DNA of 64,000 nucleotides from Bdellovibrionota bacterium (GTDB taxonomy: Bacteria; Bdellovibrionota; Bdellovibrionia; Bdellovibrionales; JAMPXM01). The notes below the pieces were generated by a model. That model was not told where the DNA came from and did no database searches. It worked only from the letters and a program-made list of their open reading frames with translations. The position numbers were made by a program, and so were the translations under genes. The stretch spans positions 1 through 64,000 of the forward strand of contig CAUJGS010000036.1 of assembly GCA_963170185.1 (NCBI GenBank), read 5' to 3'. Below, in pieces: positions 50,870 through 60,182 of this stretch. The first letter of the stretch is position 1; every line of letters starts with the position of its first letter.

Positions 50870-51919
50870 TCACAGACTAGCTCCGCTTTCTGAGCGACGC
50901 TTAAGGGACTCCGAGATCGAAGACTGAATTTGCGCCGCAAGCCTCATCGCCGCAAGGCCATCGGAACCCGAAACCGTGACATCGATCTCGCGACGACACG
51001 CCTTCAAGAAATCCTTCGTCTCCTCCAGCAGAGCATCGCCTTTTTCAAGACTCCAATGTTCGAAATCGAGTGGAAGCTCTTTGGGGTCGGTGACTTTCGA
51101 CAAATCCTCCGGCCAGTCTCCACCCGTTTTAGTAGTGAGATTCACGTCGCCGGAACCGAAGTCGATCGAGAGATATTGTTTTTCCTGGAAGACGCGAAAT
51201 TTGCGAGTCGCCGATTGCGACACACGGCTTGCCGTGATGTTGGCAACCGTACCCGACTCAAACTCGACTCGCGCATTGGCGATATCCACCAGCGGAGTCA
51301 ATACCGGTGTCCCGATCGCCGAAACCGAAACGACTTTCGATTTCACGAGCGACAGAATCACGTCGAGGTCGTGAATCATGAGGTCTAAAACCACGTCGAC
51401 ATCCACACCGCGTGGCTTAAATGGCGCAAGACGATGACACTCGATAAACAACGGCCGCTTAAGCTTTTCTTTGGCCGCAATCAGAGCCGGATTAAAACGT
51501 TCGACGTGGCCGACTTGCAAAACCAAACCACGTGACTGCGCAAGCCCCACGACCTCTTCGCCTTCTTCCAAAGTCGAAGTCATTGGCTTTTCGACATTCA
51601 CATGAACGCCAGCTTGAAGAAACTTTTTCGTCAGATCGTAGTGCGCTCGCGTGCTCGCCGCAATCGTGACGGCATCAAGCTTTCCCCGTTCGGCGATCGC
51701 CAAAAGTTCATTGATCGATTCAAACGCCTTGCACCCAAGCTCTGTCGCCACTGTCTGGGCGCGCTCCAAGCTTGCGTCCGCGACACCTAAAAACTCGATC
51801 TTGCCAGCAAGCGCGGAGTCCTTGGCCAAAGCCGCGTACTTTTGAGCGTGAAATCTTCCCAAGTACCCTACGCCAACAACCGCGCAACGAAGCGTATCGG
51901 AATCCTTGCGTTCGGTCAT
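50870..51919 (-). CDS. Gfo/Idh/MocA dehydrogenase, GnnA-like
   Basis: A 349-residue NAD(P)-dependent sugar dehydrogenase. GVGYLGRFHAQKYA is the dinucleotide loop; VEKPMTSTLEEGEEVV carries the EKP motif; DLMIHDLDVILSLV the catalytic DxxxHD. Placement between lpxA and lpxB matches gnnA, which oxidises UDP-GlcNAc at C3 before amination to the 2,3-diamino sugar. Reported Bdellovibrio lipid A is made of 2,3-diamino sugar, so this fits. No partner aminotransferase gnnB is seen nearby. ATG overlaps the lpxA stop. Confidence 0.88.
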   Translation of the reverse strand: MTERKDSDTLRCAVVGVGYLGRFHAQKYAALAKDSALAGKIEFLGVADASLERAQTVATELGCKAFESINELLAIAERGKLDAVTIAASTRAHYDLTKKFLQAGVHVNVEKPMTSTLEEGEEVVGLAQSRGLVLQVGHVERFNPALIAAKEKLKRPLFIECHRLAPFKPRGVDVDVVLDLMIHDLDVILSLVKSKVVSVSAIGTPVLTPLVDIANARVEFESGTVANITASRVSQSATRKFRVFQEKQYLSIDFGSGDVNLTTKTGGDWPEDLSKVTDPKELPLDFEHWSLEKGDALLEETKDFLKACRREIDVTVSGSDGLAAMRLAAQIQSSISESLKRRSESGASL

Positions 51920-52707
51920 AGTGCCAGCCCTCTACTCGAACTCACCGCGAATTCAATGAACTTCTCAACGGTTGGGCTCGAGCCACACTCTTGGCGAATC
52001 CGTGCGATCGACTCATCCACCGTGCCGCCACCTTTGGTGACAATCCGCACAGCGCGGTTAATCGCTTCGACGTCTTCTTTCGAATATCCGGCGCGCTCCA
52101 TTCCGATGCGATTCGAAGCACGCATGACCGCGTACTTCCCTTGCGCAATCGTGAACGGCAAGATGTCTTTGTTCACCGCCGAATCGCCGGCGATGTAGGC
52201 GTACATGCCGACCTTAACGAATTGATTGAACGCGCAGATACCACCGACCTTCACATGATCTTCGAAAGTCACGTGGCCGGCGAGCTGCGTGGTGTTGGCG
52301 ATCACGACGTGATCGCCAATGGTGCAATCATGCGCGACGTGCGAGTACGCCATGATCAAGCAGTGGTTGCCGATACGCGTGGTTCCCCAACCCGCCTTCG
52401 GCGAACCGCAGTTCACCGTCACCATTTCGCGAAAGATATTGTCGTTTCCGACTATCAGTCTCGTCGGTTCATTTTTATATGAGAGATCTTGCGGAGCGCC
52501 GCCGACCACGGCCCCCGCGCTAAAGATGTTCCGTTCGCCGATCTCGACGATTCCGAACTCATTTCCAAGGCTGACATGGCTTTCCAGCACGCACCCTTTG
52601 CCGAGCGTGACTTTGCCACGCACGATACAGAACGGGCCGATGACCACATCGTCTGCGATTTTGGCTTCCGGAGAAATAAAGCTCGACGGATGAATCTTCG
52701 CGCTCAT
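51916..52707 (-). CDS. lpxA: UDP-(amino)GlcNAc acyltransferase LpxA
   Basis: A 263-residue hexapeptide-repeat enzyme catalysing the first step of lipid A synthesis with hydroxyacyl-ACP. Hexapeptide coils (ISPEAKIADDVVIGPFCIV, LGKGCVLESHVSLG) are followed by SAGAVVGGAPQDLSYK, SHVAHDCTIGDHVVIANTTQLAGH with the catalytic His in AHDC. FREMVTVNCGSP replaces the usual xRExVTIHRGT, dropping the His, a change that could affect substrate choice (possibly the 3-amino sugar made by GnnA). Start ATG at 52707, just after the fabZ stop at 52710. Confidence 0.94.
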   Translation of the reverse strand: MSAKIHPSSFISPEAKIADDVVIGPFCIVRGKVTLGKGCVLESHVSLGNEFGIVEIGERNIFSAGAVVGGAPQDLSYKNEPTRLIVGNDNIFREMVTVNCGSPKAGWGTTRIGNHCLIMAYSHVAHDCTIGDHVVIANTTQLAGHVTFEDHVKVGGICAFNQFVKVGMYAYIAGDSAVNKDILPFTIAQGKYAVMRASNRIGMERAGYSKEDVEAINRAVRIVTKGGGTVDESIARIRQECGSSPTVEKFIEFAVSSSRGLAL

Positions 52708-52709
52708 GT

Positions 52710-53210
52710 CTAAACCTTTACGAACTCTTTGGGCTTCTCTTTCAAAAAGACCTTGGCGATCATTTCCGCTTCCGCGACCGTTTCGCCGTCGATCTGCATC
52801 GAGCACTTGAGGACCATGATTTGCCCACGGTCTTTCACGATTTCAGCGAAGAGCTTAAGCTGATCACCGGGAACCACAGGACGGCGGAAACGAGCTTCGT
52901 TGATACCGGCGATGGCCACATCCATCTCCGGACCCGTTGGATCGACGACGGCCAAGCACGCCGCCTGCGCCATCGCCTCGATCTGAAGAACACCCGGCAT
53001 CACCGGCCGATGCGGAAAGTGGCCAGGAAAAAATGGCTCGTTGAAGGTGACGTTCTTTACCGCCTCGATTTTCCAACCGACTCGATTCTTACCATCACCG
53101 TTTCGCTCGAGACGATCCACCCGATCCACCAGCAAAAACGGAAATCGGTGCGGCAAAATCCGCAAGATATCCGAAATATCATAAACCGGCTTGGACGACT
53201 CGGGCGCCAT
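52710..53210 (-). CDS. fabZ: 3-hydroxyacyl-ACP dehydratase FabZ
   Basis: A 166-residue hot-dog-fold dehydratase in fatty-acid synthesis, usually encoded before lpxA because both use 3-hydroxyacyl-ACP. [13 protein letters not shown], then [23 protein letters not shown] carries the catalytic His and Glu. GGAGAGAAAA precedes the ATG. The usual lpxD gene between skp and fabZ is missing: fabZ starts 39 bases after skp. Confidence 0.96.
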   Translation of the reverse strand: MAPESSKPVYDISDILRILPHRFPFLLVDRVDRLERNGDGKNRVGWKIEAVKNVTFNEPFFPGHFPHRPVMPGVLQIEAMAQAACLAVVDPTGPEMDVAIAGINEARFRRPVVPGDQLKLFAEIVKDRGQIMVLKCSMQIDGETVAEAEMIAKVFLKEKPKEFVKV

Positions 53211-53249
53211 TTTTCTCTCCTAACAACTCTTCCTTAAGGCACTTAAAAC

Positions 53250-53783
53250 TTACTTCGACTTTTCGAACTCTTTTACGACTGTGTCTGTGAGGTCCGCTGT
53301 TTTTGCGCCCCAAAGAATTGCACGACGATCCAAGATCGCTGTGTAACCGCCGCTTTTTGCGAGCTTATCGATAACCGTTTCCATTTTCTTCGCGATCGGC
53401 TCGAGCATATCGCGTTCTTTCTTCTGAATCGCCTGTTGGCTCTCTGCAACTTCTTGCTGGAACTTCATGCGCTCTTGCTGAATCTCGATCGCCTTCTTTT
53501 CACGAGCTTCGTCTGTGAGAAGTGACTTCTTTTTCTCGAGGTCTTCGAACATCTTCTTCAGGTCGCCCTCGCGCTTCGTGAACTCGTTCTTCTTTTTGTC
53601 GAACTCGCCCTGAAGATCTTTGGTCATCTTTTGACCAGCTGAAGTCGCGCGAATCGCTTTTTCGATATCGACGATTCCGACTTTCGCCGCGCCATCTGCC
53701 TTCGGAGCCTCTTGCGCCGACGCACCCAAAGCCACGAAGCTCATCGCCAAAACTGCTGCCATCGCTGTAATTTTATTTCCCAT
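53250..53783 (-). CDS. skp: Periplasmic chaperone Skp/OmpH
   Basis: A 177-residue protein. Start at 53783 with GGAGA upstream and a signal peptide ending near GASA. The mature part opens VGIVDIEKAIRATSAGQK and has long charged helices (KKNEFTKREGDLKKMFEDLEKKKS), the Skp coiled-coil arms, then GGYTAILDRRAILWGAK. It holds unfolded outer-membrane proteins and hands them to BamA, encoded just upstream. Confidence 0.93.
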   Translation of the reverse strand: MGNKITAMAAVLAMSFVALGASAQEAPKADGAAKVGIVDIEKAIRATSAGQKMTKDLQGEFDKKKNEFTKREGDLKKMFEDLEKKKSLLTDEAREKKAIEIQQERMKFQQEVAESQQAIQKKERDMLEPIAKKMETVIDKLAKSGGYTAILDRRAILWGAKTADLTDTVVKEFEKSK

Positions 53784-53831
53784 GTGAAAATCTCCTTTTT
53801 TCGTTTTCTTCAAACTCTACAAAACTAAATC

Positions 53832-56459
53832 TTAGAATGGTGTTCCAATCGCGAACTGAAAGACCACCGCCGGCTCTTCAAGCTCCGGCTTACGTTCGAG
53901 CGGGAAACCCCACTCAAAACGCAGAGGACCGATTGGCGAGAACCAACGGAAACCAAAACCAACGTTGCTACGGAACTCCGAAAGCGCCAAAACGTCGTCC
54001 GCATTTCCGATATCGTAGAATACGACGCCCTTGATTCCCGCTTCCGTGATCAATGGGAACTCCAACTCCGCCTGATAGAAAAGCTGCTCTTTGCCACCAA
54101 ACGGACGCCACGCGCGGATCTCTGCCGTCTCCGGTGGAAAGCCTCGGCTGATAAGATCGTTGTACACCTTTGTCGAGCGCTTGCGTTTAGCAATCGAGAA
54201 CCAGTTGTATCCACGAAGCGAGTTCGCACCGCCCAAGAGGAACAGTTCGTTGAATGGCGGCTCGCGCCCGTCAACGTTGGAACGAATGAACCCGTAGGTC
54301 AGGTTGTTGCGGAAAACGACGTCCCAGAACACTTTCTCGTAGAAGCGTGCGGTTCCAATCCCCTTGGTGAATTGGTGGTCGCCACCAAGACCCGCGTACT
54401 CCAAGGAAAGTGACGAGTACACACCACTTGTCGGAGTGAAGCGGTCGTTTCGCTTATCGTATTCCAACGTCAGAGTCGCCGACGATGTCACGCCGTTTGG
54501 GTTCCCTTGCGGGTTCGGATCGCCACCGGGCATCGGAACCGGGAAGAGAACAGGATCGCCGTACTCCGAATCAAGGTTGATTTCCGCCGATTCCAGTTTG
54601 TAGCGAAGGAACGTGCGCAAGAACCGGGTGATCGGATAACCCACCCGAAGCGCGCCACCCTTTTTTGTCTCCTCGTACTCCGTCGTTGTACGCTTCGACT
54701 GGTAAGCATCGACGCCCACCGACCAATTCGTGTCGAGGAAGTAAGGTTCGGTGAAGTTGAAGTTGAAGAGCGACTGGTTGCTCGACATGTCGACCGACAC
54801 ACCCAAACGCTGGCCCTTACCAAGCAAGTTAATCTGGTTCACCTGACCATTGAAGATGAACTGCGAGTAGGTCGAATACCCCGCACCAACCTGAATCGAT
54901 CCAGTGTTGCGTTCCTTCACCACGATGTCGATGTTCATCAGGTCTTGGTTTTCAGCCGGAGTCGAAGAGTTGAAGTTCACTTCGTCGAAGAAACCGAGGC
55001 GTTTTACGTTGTCGAGCGACTCGCGACGACGAGTCTCATTGTAAAGCTCGCCCTCTTCGACAAGAAGCTCGCGGCGAACAACTTTGTCGCGCGTCTTCGA
55101 GTTTCCTACGACATTGATGCGACCAAAATAAACCTTGTTGCCCTTGTCGATTTCAAACGTGATGTCGAGTTCGCGGTCTTTGTCGCGAGGACGCGTGCGC
55201 GGGATGATGTTCGCGTAAGCGTAACCCAAGTCACCGTACTTCGCCTGAACGGTGCGGATGTCCTTCAGAAGAGTTTCGTGCTGGTACCATTCGGTGCCGT
55301 CGATCTCAGTGGCTTCTTCAAGCTCGCTACGCGGGAAAAGCAGGTCACCAGCAAAGTCGATGGTTCCGACTTTGTAGCGTTCGCCCTCTTCCACGCGGAT
55401 CGTGATGTAGATGCCTTTTTTGTCTGGGGTTACATACACCTGAGGACGATCGACCTTCACCTGCACGTAACCTTCGTTGAAATACAGGTAGTTGATCAAT
55501 TGCACATCGCGGTCAAACGCGTCTTGCTTGTACGAGCCGCTGCTCGACATGAAGCTAAAGAACCCGCCCTCTTGCGTCTGCAAAAGCCCTTTGATGCGCC
55601 CATCTGGGATGTGCTTGTTGCCAAGAATCGAAATGCGCTTAACTTTGACCTTGTCGTTTTCCTGAATGTCGAACGTGAGCTTCACGGCCTCTTCGCCGCG
55701 CCCATCTTTTCCAGCCGGGTCCACACGAGGTGTGACACGAGCCAGGAAGAACCCTTTGTCCTCGTAGAGCTTCTGAATTTTCTCGACCGCCTCGCGAATC
55801 TTCCCCATGTTGAGAACTTCGTAGGCCTTAAGCGCCGCCGTCGTTTGAAGCTCGGTCGAATCGATTTCGACATTGCCAGCAAATGCAATCTCGACAATCG
55901 AGGGCTTCTCAACAACCGTGTAGGTCAGCTGAACTCCGCCCTCGACATTCGCGCGCTCGACTTTCACATCGTAAAAGAAACCTGTTTTGAACAGCGAATC
56001 GAGATCCTGACGAACCTTGTCCGCCTCAAGCGCCGCTCCGGTTTTGGTAATTAACTTCGCGACAACCGCGTCGGCCTCGATCTTCTTGTTGCCTTGAACC
56101 ACGATCTTTTGAACCGTCGGTCCCGTTCCGCTAGGAACAAGAGTCCGCGCCGCCGTTCCAGTTCGAGCGGCCGGGTTTGCGCGATTCGTTGCACGCGCGC
56201 GATTGGCAGCTCGATTGCCTGTGCGCGGACGTGCCGGCGTCGCGCGCGGCTGCGTCCGATTCGCACTTGCTCCAGAGCTTCGAGCCTGGGTTCGAGACTG
56301 GGCTGGTTCGCGAGATTCGTCCTGAGCTTGAGCAACAAACGTGAACGACGTGAAAGCGGTCGCAACGATTGCCAAGACGGACACGGTGAAGAGACTTGGG
56401 GTCAGACGTAGGGGGTGGTTCAAGTTGCGGCCCAGGATGAATTCCCTCAAACTTTCCAA
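53832..56459 (-). CDS. bamA: Outer-membrane assembly factor BamA
   Basis: An 875-residue protein that inserts barrels in the outer membrane. After the signal (about 20-46) comes an unusual Arg/Ala/Thr/Pro-rich, strongly basic segment (about 48-112) not found in most BamA proteins. Five POTRA domains follow (first VQKIVVQGNKKIEADAVV, last VGNSKTRDKVVRRELLVEEGELYN), then the barrel (GYSTYSQFIFNGQVNQINLLGKGQRLG) with the conserved SLRGYNW and VGFGFRWFSPIGPLRFEWGFPL, ending QFAIGTPF. The start is uncertain: TTG at 56459 lacks a good ribosome site and other TTG codons follow. Confidence 0.95.
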   Translation of the reverse strand: MESLREFILGRNLNHPLRLTPSLFTVSVLAIVATAFTSFTFVAQAQDESREPAQSRTQARSSGASANRTQPRATPARPRTGNRAANRARATNRANPAARTGTAARTLVPSGTGPTVQKIVVQGNKKIEADAVVAKLITKTGAALEADKVRQDLDSLFKTGFFYDVKVERANVEGGVQLTYTVVEKPSIVEIAFAGNVEIDSTELQTTAALKAYEVLNMGKIREAVEKIQKLYEDKGFFLARVTPRVDPAGKDGRGEEAVKLTFDIQENDKVKVKRISILGNKHIPDGRIKGLLQTQEGGFFSFMSSSGSYKQDAFDRDVQLINYLYFNEGYVQVKVDRPQVYVTPDKKGIYITIRVEEGERYKVGTIDFAGDLLFPRSELEEATEIDGTEWYQHETLLKDIRTVQAKYGDLGYAYANIIPRTRPRDKDRELDITFEIDKGNKVYFGRINVVGNSKTRDKVVRRELLVEEGELYNETRRRESLDNVKRLGFFDEVNFNSSTPAENQDLMNIDIVVKERNTGSIQVGAGYSTYSQFIFNGQVNQINLLGKGQRLGVSVDMSSNQSLFNFNFTEPYFLDTNWSVGVDAYQSKRTTTEYEETKKGGALRVGYPITRFLRTFLRYKLESAEINLDSEYGDPVLFPVPMPGGDPNPQGNPNGVTSSATLTLEYDKRNDRFTPTSGVYSSLSLEYAGLGGDHQFTKGIGTARFYEKVFWDVVFRNNLTYGFIRSNVDGREPPFNELFLLGGANSLRGYNWFSIAKRKRSTKVYNDLISRGFPPETAEIRAWRPFGGKEQLFYQAELEFPLITEAGIKGVVFYDIGNADDVLALSEFRSNVGFGFRWFSPIGPLRFEWGFPLERKPELEEPAVVFQFAIGTPF

Positions 56460-56499
56460 ATTCTTTAAAAAAATTCAGCACTTGTGTAGACTGGACCAG

Positions 56500-56528
56500 A
56501 GCCTAGTGGAATCCCAAGGGCTTGTCAA
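56500..56528 (-). promoter_or_regulatory. Probable sigma-70 promoter of bamA
   Basis: On the minus strand TTGACA (56528-56523), 17 bases, then TAGGCT (56505-56500). The -35 box is perfect and spacing ideal; the -10 box matches three of six consensus bases, including the first A and last T. Transcription would begin near 56493, about 34 bases before the proposed bamA start. Confidence 0.5.
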
Positions 56529-56566
56529 AACGGCCCGATGCGTTACCGTTCCATTAAAACAGAGCG

Positions 56567-57265
56567 TCAAATCCCGCGATCCCACTGTCCATCACGCATA
56601 TGAAGCATGCGTGGAAAGCGAGCAGCGAAGTTTTGATCGTGGGTGACGACCACAAGCGTGAGCCCCAACGTCTGATGCAGTTCGAACATCAGATCCTGAA
56701 TACGCGCCGCGTTCTGAGTGTCCAAGTTCCCTGTCGGTTCGTCGGCAAAAAGAATCTGCGGCTTTCGCACAATCGAACGCGCAATCGCGACTCGCTGCTG
56801 CTCCCCACCGCTGAGTTCATTGGGCCGATGATGCAGACGATCCTTAAGCCCCAACAACACCAGTTTCTCCTCGGCCGCCTTCACCGCGAGATGCATGGGC
56901 TCGCCGCCAATCCGAAGCGGCATCGCCACGTTTTCCAAAGCCGAAAACTCACCCAAGAGATGGTGAAACTGAAAAACAAAACCCATTGTCTGATTGCGAT
57001 GTTTGGCGAGTTCATCGTCATTTAGGCGCGTGAGATCAAGCCCCGCGTGAAAGACCTTACCCAATGTCGGACGATCAAGTGTTCCGAGAATATGCAGCAA
57101 CGTGCTCTTTCCCGCACCGCTGGCGCCGACGATACTTAGCGCTTCGCCCTTTTGAATGGTGAGATCAATACCTCGCAAGATCTCAAGACGCTGTCCCCCC
57201 GCCATCGGATAAGACTTCGTGACCCCGCGCGATTCGAGAAAAAAACGAGAGCCCATATCAGTCAT
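56567..57265 (-). CDS. lolD: Lipoprotein-releasing ABC transporter ATPase LolD
   Basis: A 232-residue ATPase that powers extraction of lipoproteins from the inner membrane by LolCE. Walker A GASGAGKST (47-55), Q loop FVFQFHHLLGEFSALENVAM, signature LSGGEQQRVAIARS, Walker B ILFADEPTGNLD and H loop VVVTHD are all intact. ATG at 57265 has GGAGGG eight bases upstream and lies within the last codons of the lolC gene. Ordinary length. Confidence 0.95.
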   Translation of the reverse strand: MTDMGSRFFLESRGVTKSYPMAGGQRLEILRGIDLTIQKGEALSIVGASGAGKSTLLHILGTLDRPTLGKVFHAGLDLTRLNDDELAKHRNQTMGFVFQFHHLLGEFSALENVAMPLRIGGEPMHLAVKAAEEKLVLLGLKDRLHHRPNELSGGEQQRVAIARSIVRKPQILFADEPTGNLDTQNAARIQDLMFELHQTLGLTLVVVTHDQNFAARFPRMLHMRDGQWDRGI

Positions 57266-58550
57266 GTCGCAAACCCTCCACGGGATCAAGCTGAGACGCC
57301 CGCGCCGCCGGCGCCAGCGAGGCGACCACGCAAATCGTCACGGCCGCAAACACCACGATCCCGATGTCGATGGGATCAAATTCCACACCGATTCTATTTA
57401 ACTTGTAAACTTCGGCTGGAAGAAGATCGAACGCACTCTGCGCCCATAAAAATGCGCCGGCCAAGCACACGCCAAGCAGCAACCCGAAAGCCGTTCCCAC
57501 CACACCAAACAAAAATCCCTGATAGCGAAAAATAGCGGCCACTTCGCGCTTGGAAAGCCCCAAAGCGCGAAGAATCGAAACATCCGAGGTGCGCCGAAGA
57601 ACGCCGATAAAAATATTGCTCGCAACATTAAAGCTCGCCGCGATCACCATAATGAAGATCACAAAGAAAATCGCCATGCGCTCGTACTTGATGGCGCGAA
57701 AGAAGTTCCGATTCCCCTCTGTCCAATCCATGATCCACCAGTTCGAACCAAGCGCCCGGGTGAGATCGATCGCGGCCTGCTGCGCGCGAGCCGAATCCTT
57801 CAGTTTCACACGAAGCCCTACAAACGGCGCCGAGATCGCGCCGATTCGTTTTGCCTGAGCGATGGACGTCACAATCGTGCGTTCGTCGTAGTCCGACTTT
57901 CCGAAATCGACAATGCCCGTGACTTTGAACTCCGCCACACTGGAAACGAAGGCCGATGTGTCCTGCGCCGACGGCTTCGGCAAAACGACCTTGAACCTGT
58001 CGCCAATCCCCAGGCCAAAGCGTTTCGCGAGAGCCTTTCCGACCAAAGCGCGCGGCATCTCGGCGTCCTCGCGTTCGCTGTGCCCAATATCAAATTCACC
58101 CCGAATCACGCGCGAGCGAATTTTTAGAACCGAATCGACCGACTTTTCATCCACACCCTGAATCACGACACCGTTGAGCTTTCCCTGCCCAACCACGATC
58201 GCCTCCAAAGTGATAAACGGCGTAAGCCCCACCATGTCCGGAAGTGCCTCTTTCAAACGCGACCGCGCGCGCTCCAAAGTCAGCGGCTCTTCTCCGCGAC
58301 GAACGACAAGAATATCGCCAAAAACATCGATCAAGGCCGAACGAAGCGTCGCTTCAAACCCGCTCACCACGGCCATCGCGACCGTGAGCGAAGCTACGCC
58401 AATCGCAAGACCTATGATCGAGAGAATCGCCGGCAGCCCCATGCGGCGCCAAATCGGCACACGCTTTTGTCCGTCGCCGTGACCACCGCCACCCGCGGCA
58501 CCCGTGTGATGCGCCAAGAAGCGGGCCGCCAGCCAAAGCTTCACGTTCAC
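57258..58550 (-). CDS. lolC: Lipoprotein-releasing ABC permease LolC/LolE
   Basis: A 430-residue MacB-type permease: N-terminal helix, periplasmic domain (about 55-270, SGFEATLRSALIDVFGDILVV), then three helices (FVIFIMVIAASFNVASNIFIGVL, GVVGTAFGLLLGVCLAGAFLW, VVFAAVTICVVASLAPAARAS). ILRALGLSKREVAAIFRYQG is the coupling helix contacting LolD. A Gly/His-rich insert (HHTGAAGGGGHGDG) precedes the first helix, unusual for the family and possibly metal-binding. A single permease gene suggests a LolF-type or homodimer system. Start GTG overlaps the prfB stop (GTGA). Confidence 0.92.
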   Translation of the reverse strand: MNVKLWLAARFLAHHTGAAGGGGHGDGQKRVPIWRRMGLPAILSIIGLAIGVASLTVAMAVVSGFEATLRSALIDVFGDILVVRRGEEPLTLERARSRLKEALPDMVGLTPFITLEAIVVGQGKLNGVVIQGVDEKSVDSVLKIRSRVIRGEFDIGHSEREDAEMPRALVGKALAKRFGLGIGDRFKVVLPKPSAQDTSAFVSSVAEFKVTGIVDFGKSDYDERTIVTSIAQAKRIGAISAPFVGLRVKLKDSARAQQAAIDLTRALGSNWWIMDWTEGNRNFFRAIKYERMAIFFVIFIMVIAASFNVASNIFIGVLRRTSDVSILRALGLSKREVAAIFRYQGFLFGVVGTAFGLLLGVCLAGAFLWAQSAFDLLPAEVYKLNRIGVEFDPIDIGIVVFAAVTICVVASLAPAARASQLDPVEGLRHD

Positions 58551-59696
58551 TCGTCACCTAGGCCAGCAGACGTTGCGACCCGTTCGTTCACGGGATTTTT
58601 CAGGTAGGAGTAAATGAAATCATCTAGGCCGCCATCCATCACCGTCTGAACCTGACTGGTCTCATGCTGCGTGCGATGGTCTTTTACTAGCTGATAGGGA
58701 TGCATGACATACGAGCGAATCTGCGAGCCCCACTCAACGGCTTTTTTCACCGAGTTCGCTTCGTCCTTGGCTTTGTTGCGGGCTTCGACCTCGCGTTCGT
58801 ACAAAGCCGCCTTCAACATCTTGATCGCACGATCGCGATTGGCGTGCTGCGAGCGTTCGTTTTGACATTGCACCACAATGCCCGTCGGCATGTGCGTCAT
58901 ACGAACCGCTGAGTCCGTTTTGTTGACGTGCTGACCACCGGCGCCCGAAGCGCGGTAGGTGTCGACTTTGACGTCGTTCATGTTGAGATCGATCTTGATA
59001 TCGTCGTCGACTTCCGCCCAGCAGAACACGGAAGCAAACGAAGTGTGTCGTCTGGCATTGGCGTCGTAAGGGCTCACGCGAACCAGGCGATGCACGCCGT
59101 TTTCCGCCTTCAGATACCCATAGGCATAAGGGCCCTCGATCAAAAGTGTCGCCGACTTGATTCCCGCCGCTTCTCCGTCGGAACGTTCGATCTCGGAAAC
59201 TTTGTATCCCTGCTTTTCACCGTAGCGCATGTACATGCGGTAAAGCATTTCAGCCCAATCCTGAGCCTCCGTGCCACCTGCGCCGGCGTTGATCGAAAGA
59301 TAGGTCGAATTGCCATCCAATTCGCCAGAGAGCATCTTCTTAATTTCAAGTTCGTGAACGAGATTTTCCAAAGCCGATGTTTCGCTCACGACTTCTTCGA
59401 ACGAAGACTCATCCGCCGCCTCAGCGGCCATTTCCAGCAGCACAAGCGCGTCTTCGCTTCGCGACGACAAGGACTTCCACGCCGTGATGTCTTTCTCCAA
59501 AAGCGAACGCTCTTTGTTCAGCTTTTGCATTTTCTCGGGATCATTCCAGACAGCCGGGTTCTCCGACTGCATCGTCACCTCTTGAAGGCGTTTTTCCTTT
59601 TTAGGAATGTCAAAGATACCCCCGTAGTTCGGAGGATTTTTCTAAGATGGCGTTTAGCCGCCCTTTGAAGTCAGAAGCTTGCGTCGAAATGCTCAT
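58547..59696 (-). CDS. prfB: Peptide chain release factor 2 (programmed +1 frameshift)
   Basis: RF2 releases finished proteins at UGA and UAA. Translation begins at the ATG at 59696, runs 28 codons to TAT CTT, meets an in-frame TGA at 59612-59610, and shifts +1 onto GAC, making a 382-residue protein ending at 58547. The slip site CGG GGG TAT CTT TGA C closely matches the classical AGG GGG TAT CTT TGA C. The rest has NAGAGGTEAQDWAEML, RRHTSFASVFCW (the SPF-region equivalent) and the catalytic GGQ in ASGAGGQHVNKTDSAVR. The shift is autoregulatory: low RF2 favours it. A frame beginning at 59578 alone lacks the true N-terminus. Confidence 0.97.
59607..59622 (-). promoter_or_regulatory. prfB programmed +1 frameshift site
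   Basis: GGGGG lies three bases before CTT TGA C on the minus strand. The G run acts as an internal ribosome site, and the slow UGA codon drives the slip. Confidence 0.95.
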
Positions 59697-59705
59697 GAAA
59701 CCGTC

Positions 59706-60182
59706 TTACCAACGGCGTCTAACAGCGTCAAAGACCTTGTCCTGAAGTCGAAACATCCGCTTTGCGCCGGCTACCGACACTTCGTGGTCATAGCCCAAGA
59801 GATGTAGGACACCGTGTAACACCATGTAGCCAAGCTCGTCTTGAAACTTCATGTCATGCTCTTTCGCCTGCCGTTTCAGCACGTCGAGCGAAAACACCAG
59901 CTCGCCAAGTGAGCCCGGTTCCGTCGGCGCAAAACTTAAGACGTCCGTGGCGTAAGCCTTGCCGCGATACTCGCGATTGAGTTTGGCGATTTCGGACTTC
60001 GTGACGAACACCAGCTGCAAAGACTCCGCACCGCCCAACGCTTTTTTCGCTTTGCCAGAAAGACGAAGCGGTTTGCGAAGCTCGGTTAGGATCGCCACCA
60101 CCGCGCGCTTCACAAAAGCCTTCGGCACTCGCTGCCCGCGACTTGCGATAAACTCGACCTCGACAACCGGCCGCTTACGCAT
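59706..60182 (-). CDS. ybeY: Endoribonuclease YbeY
   Basis: A 158-residue rRNA-maturation metalloenzyme. The zinc motif HGVLHLLGYDH (His 123, 127, 133) is intact, as is the front half LNREYRGKAYATDVLSFAPTE. Start at 60182 overlaps the stop of the HD-domain gene by eight bases; a longer reading to 60293 would run inside that gene. It is followed by prfB ten bases on. Confidence 0.95.
   Translation of the reverse strand: MRKRPVVEVEFIASRGQRVPKAFVKRAVVAILTELRKPLRLSGKAKKALGGAESLQLVFVTKSEIAKLNREYRGKAYATDVLSFAPTEPGSLGELVFSLDVLKRQAKEHDMKFQDELGYMVLHGVLHLLGYDHEVSVAGAKRMFRLQDKVFDAVRRRW

Noticed and set aside
54507-56054. 515-residue open frame antisense to bamA
   Set aside because: Its codons mirror bamA, it has no ribosome site or family, and bamA is certain on the other strand.
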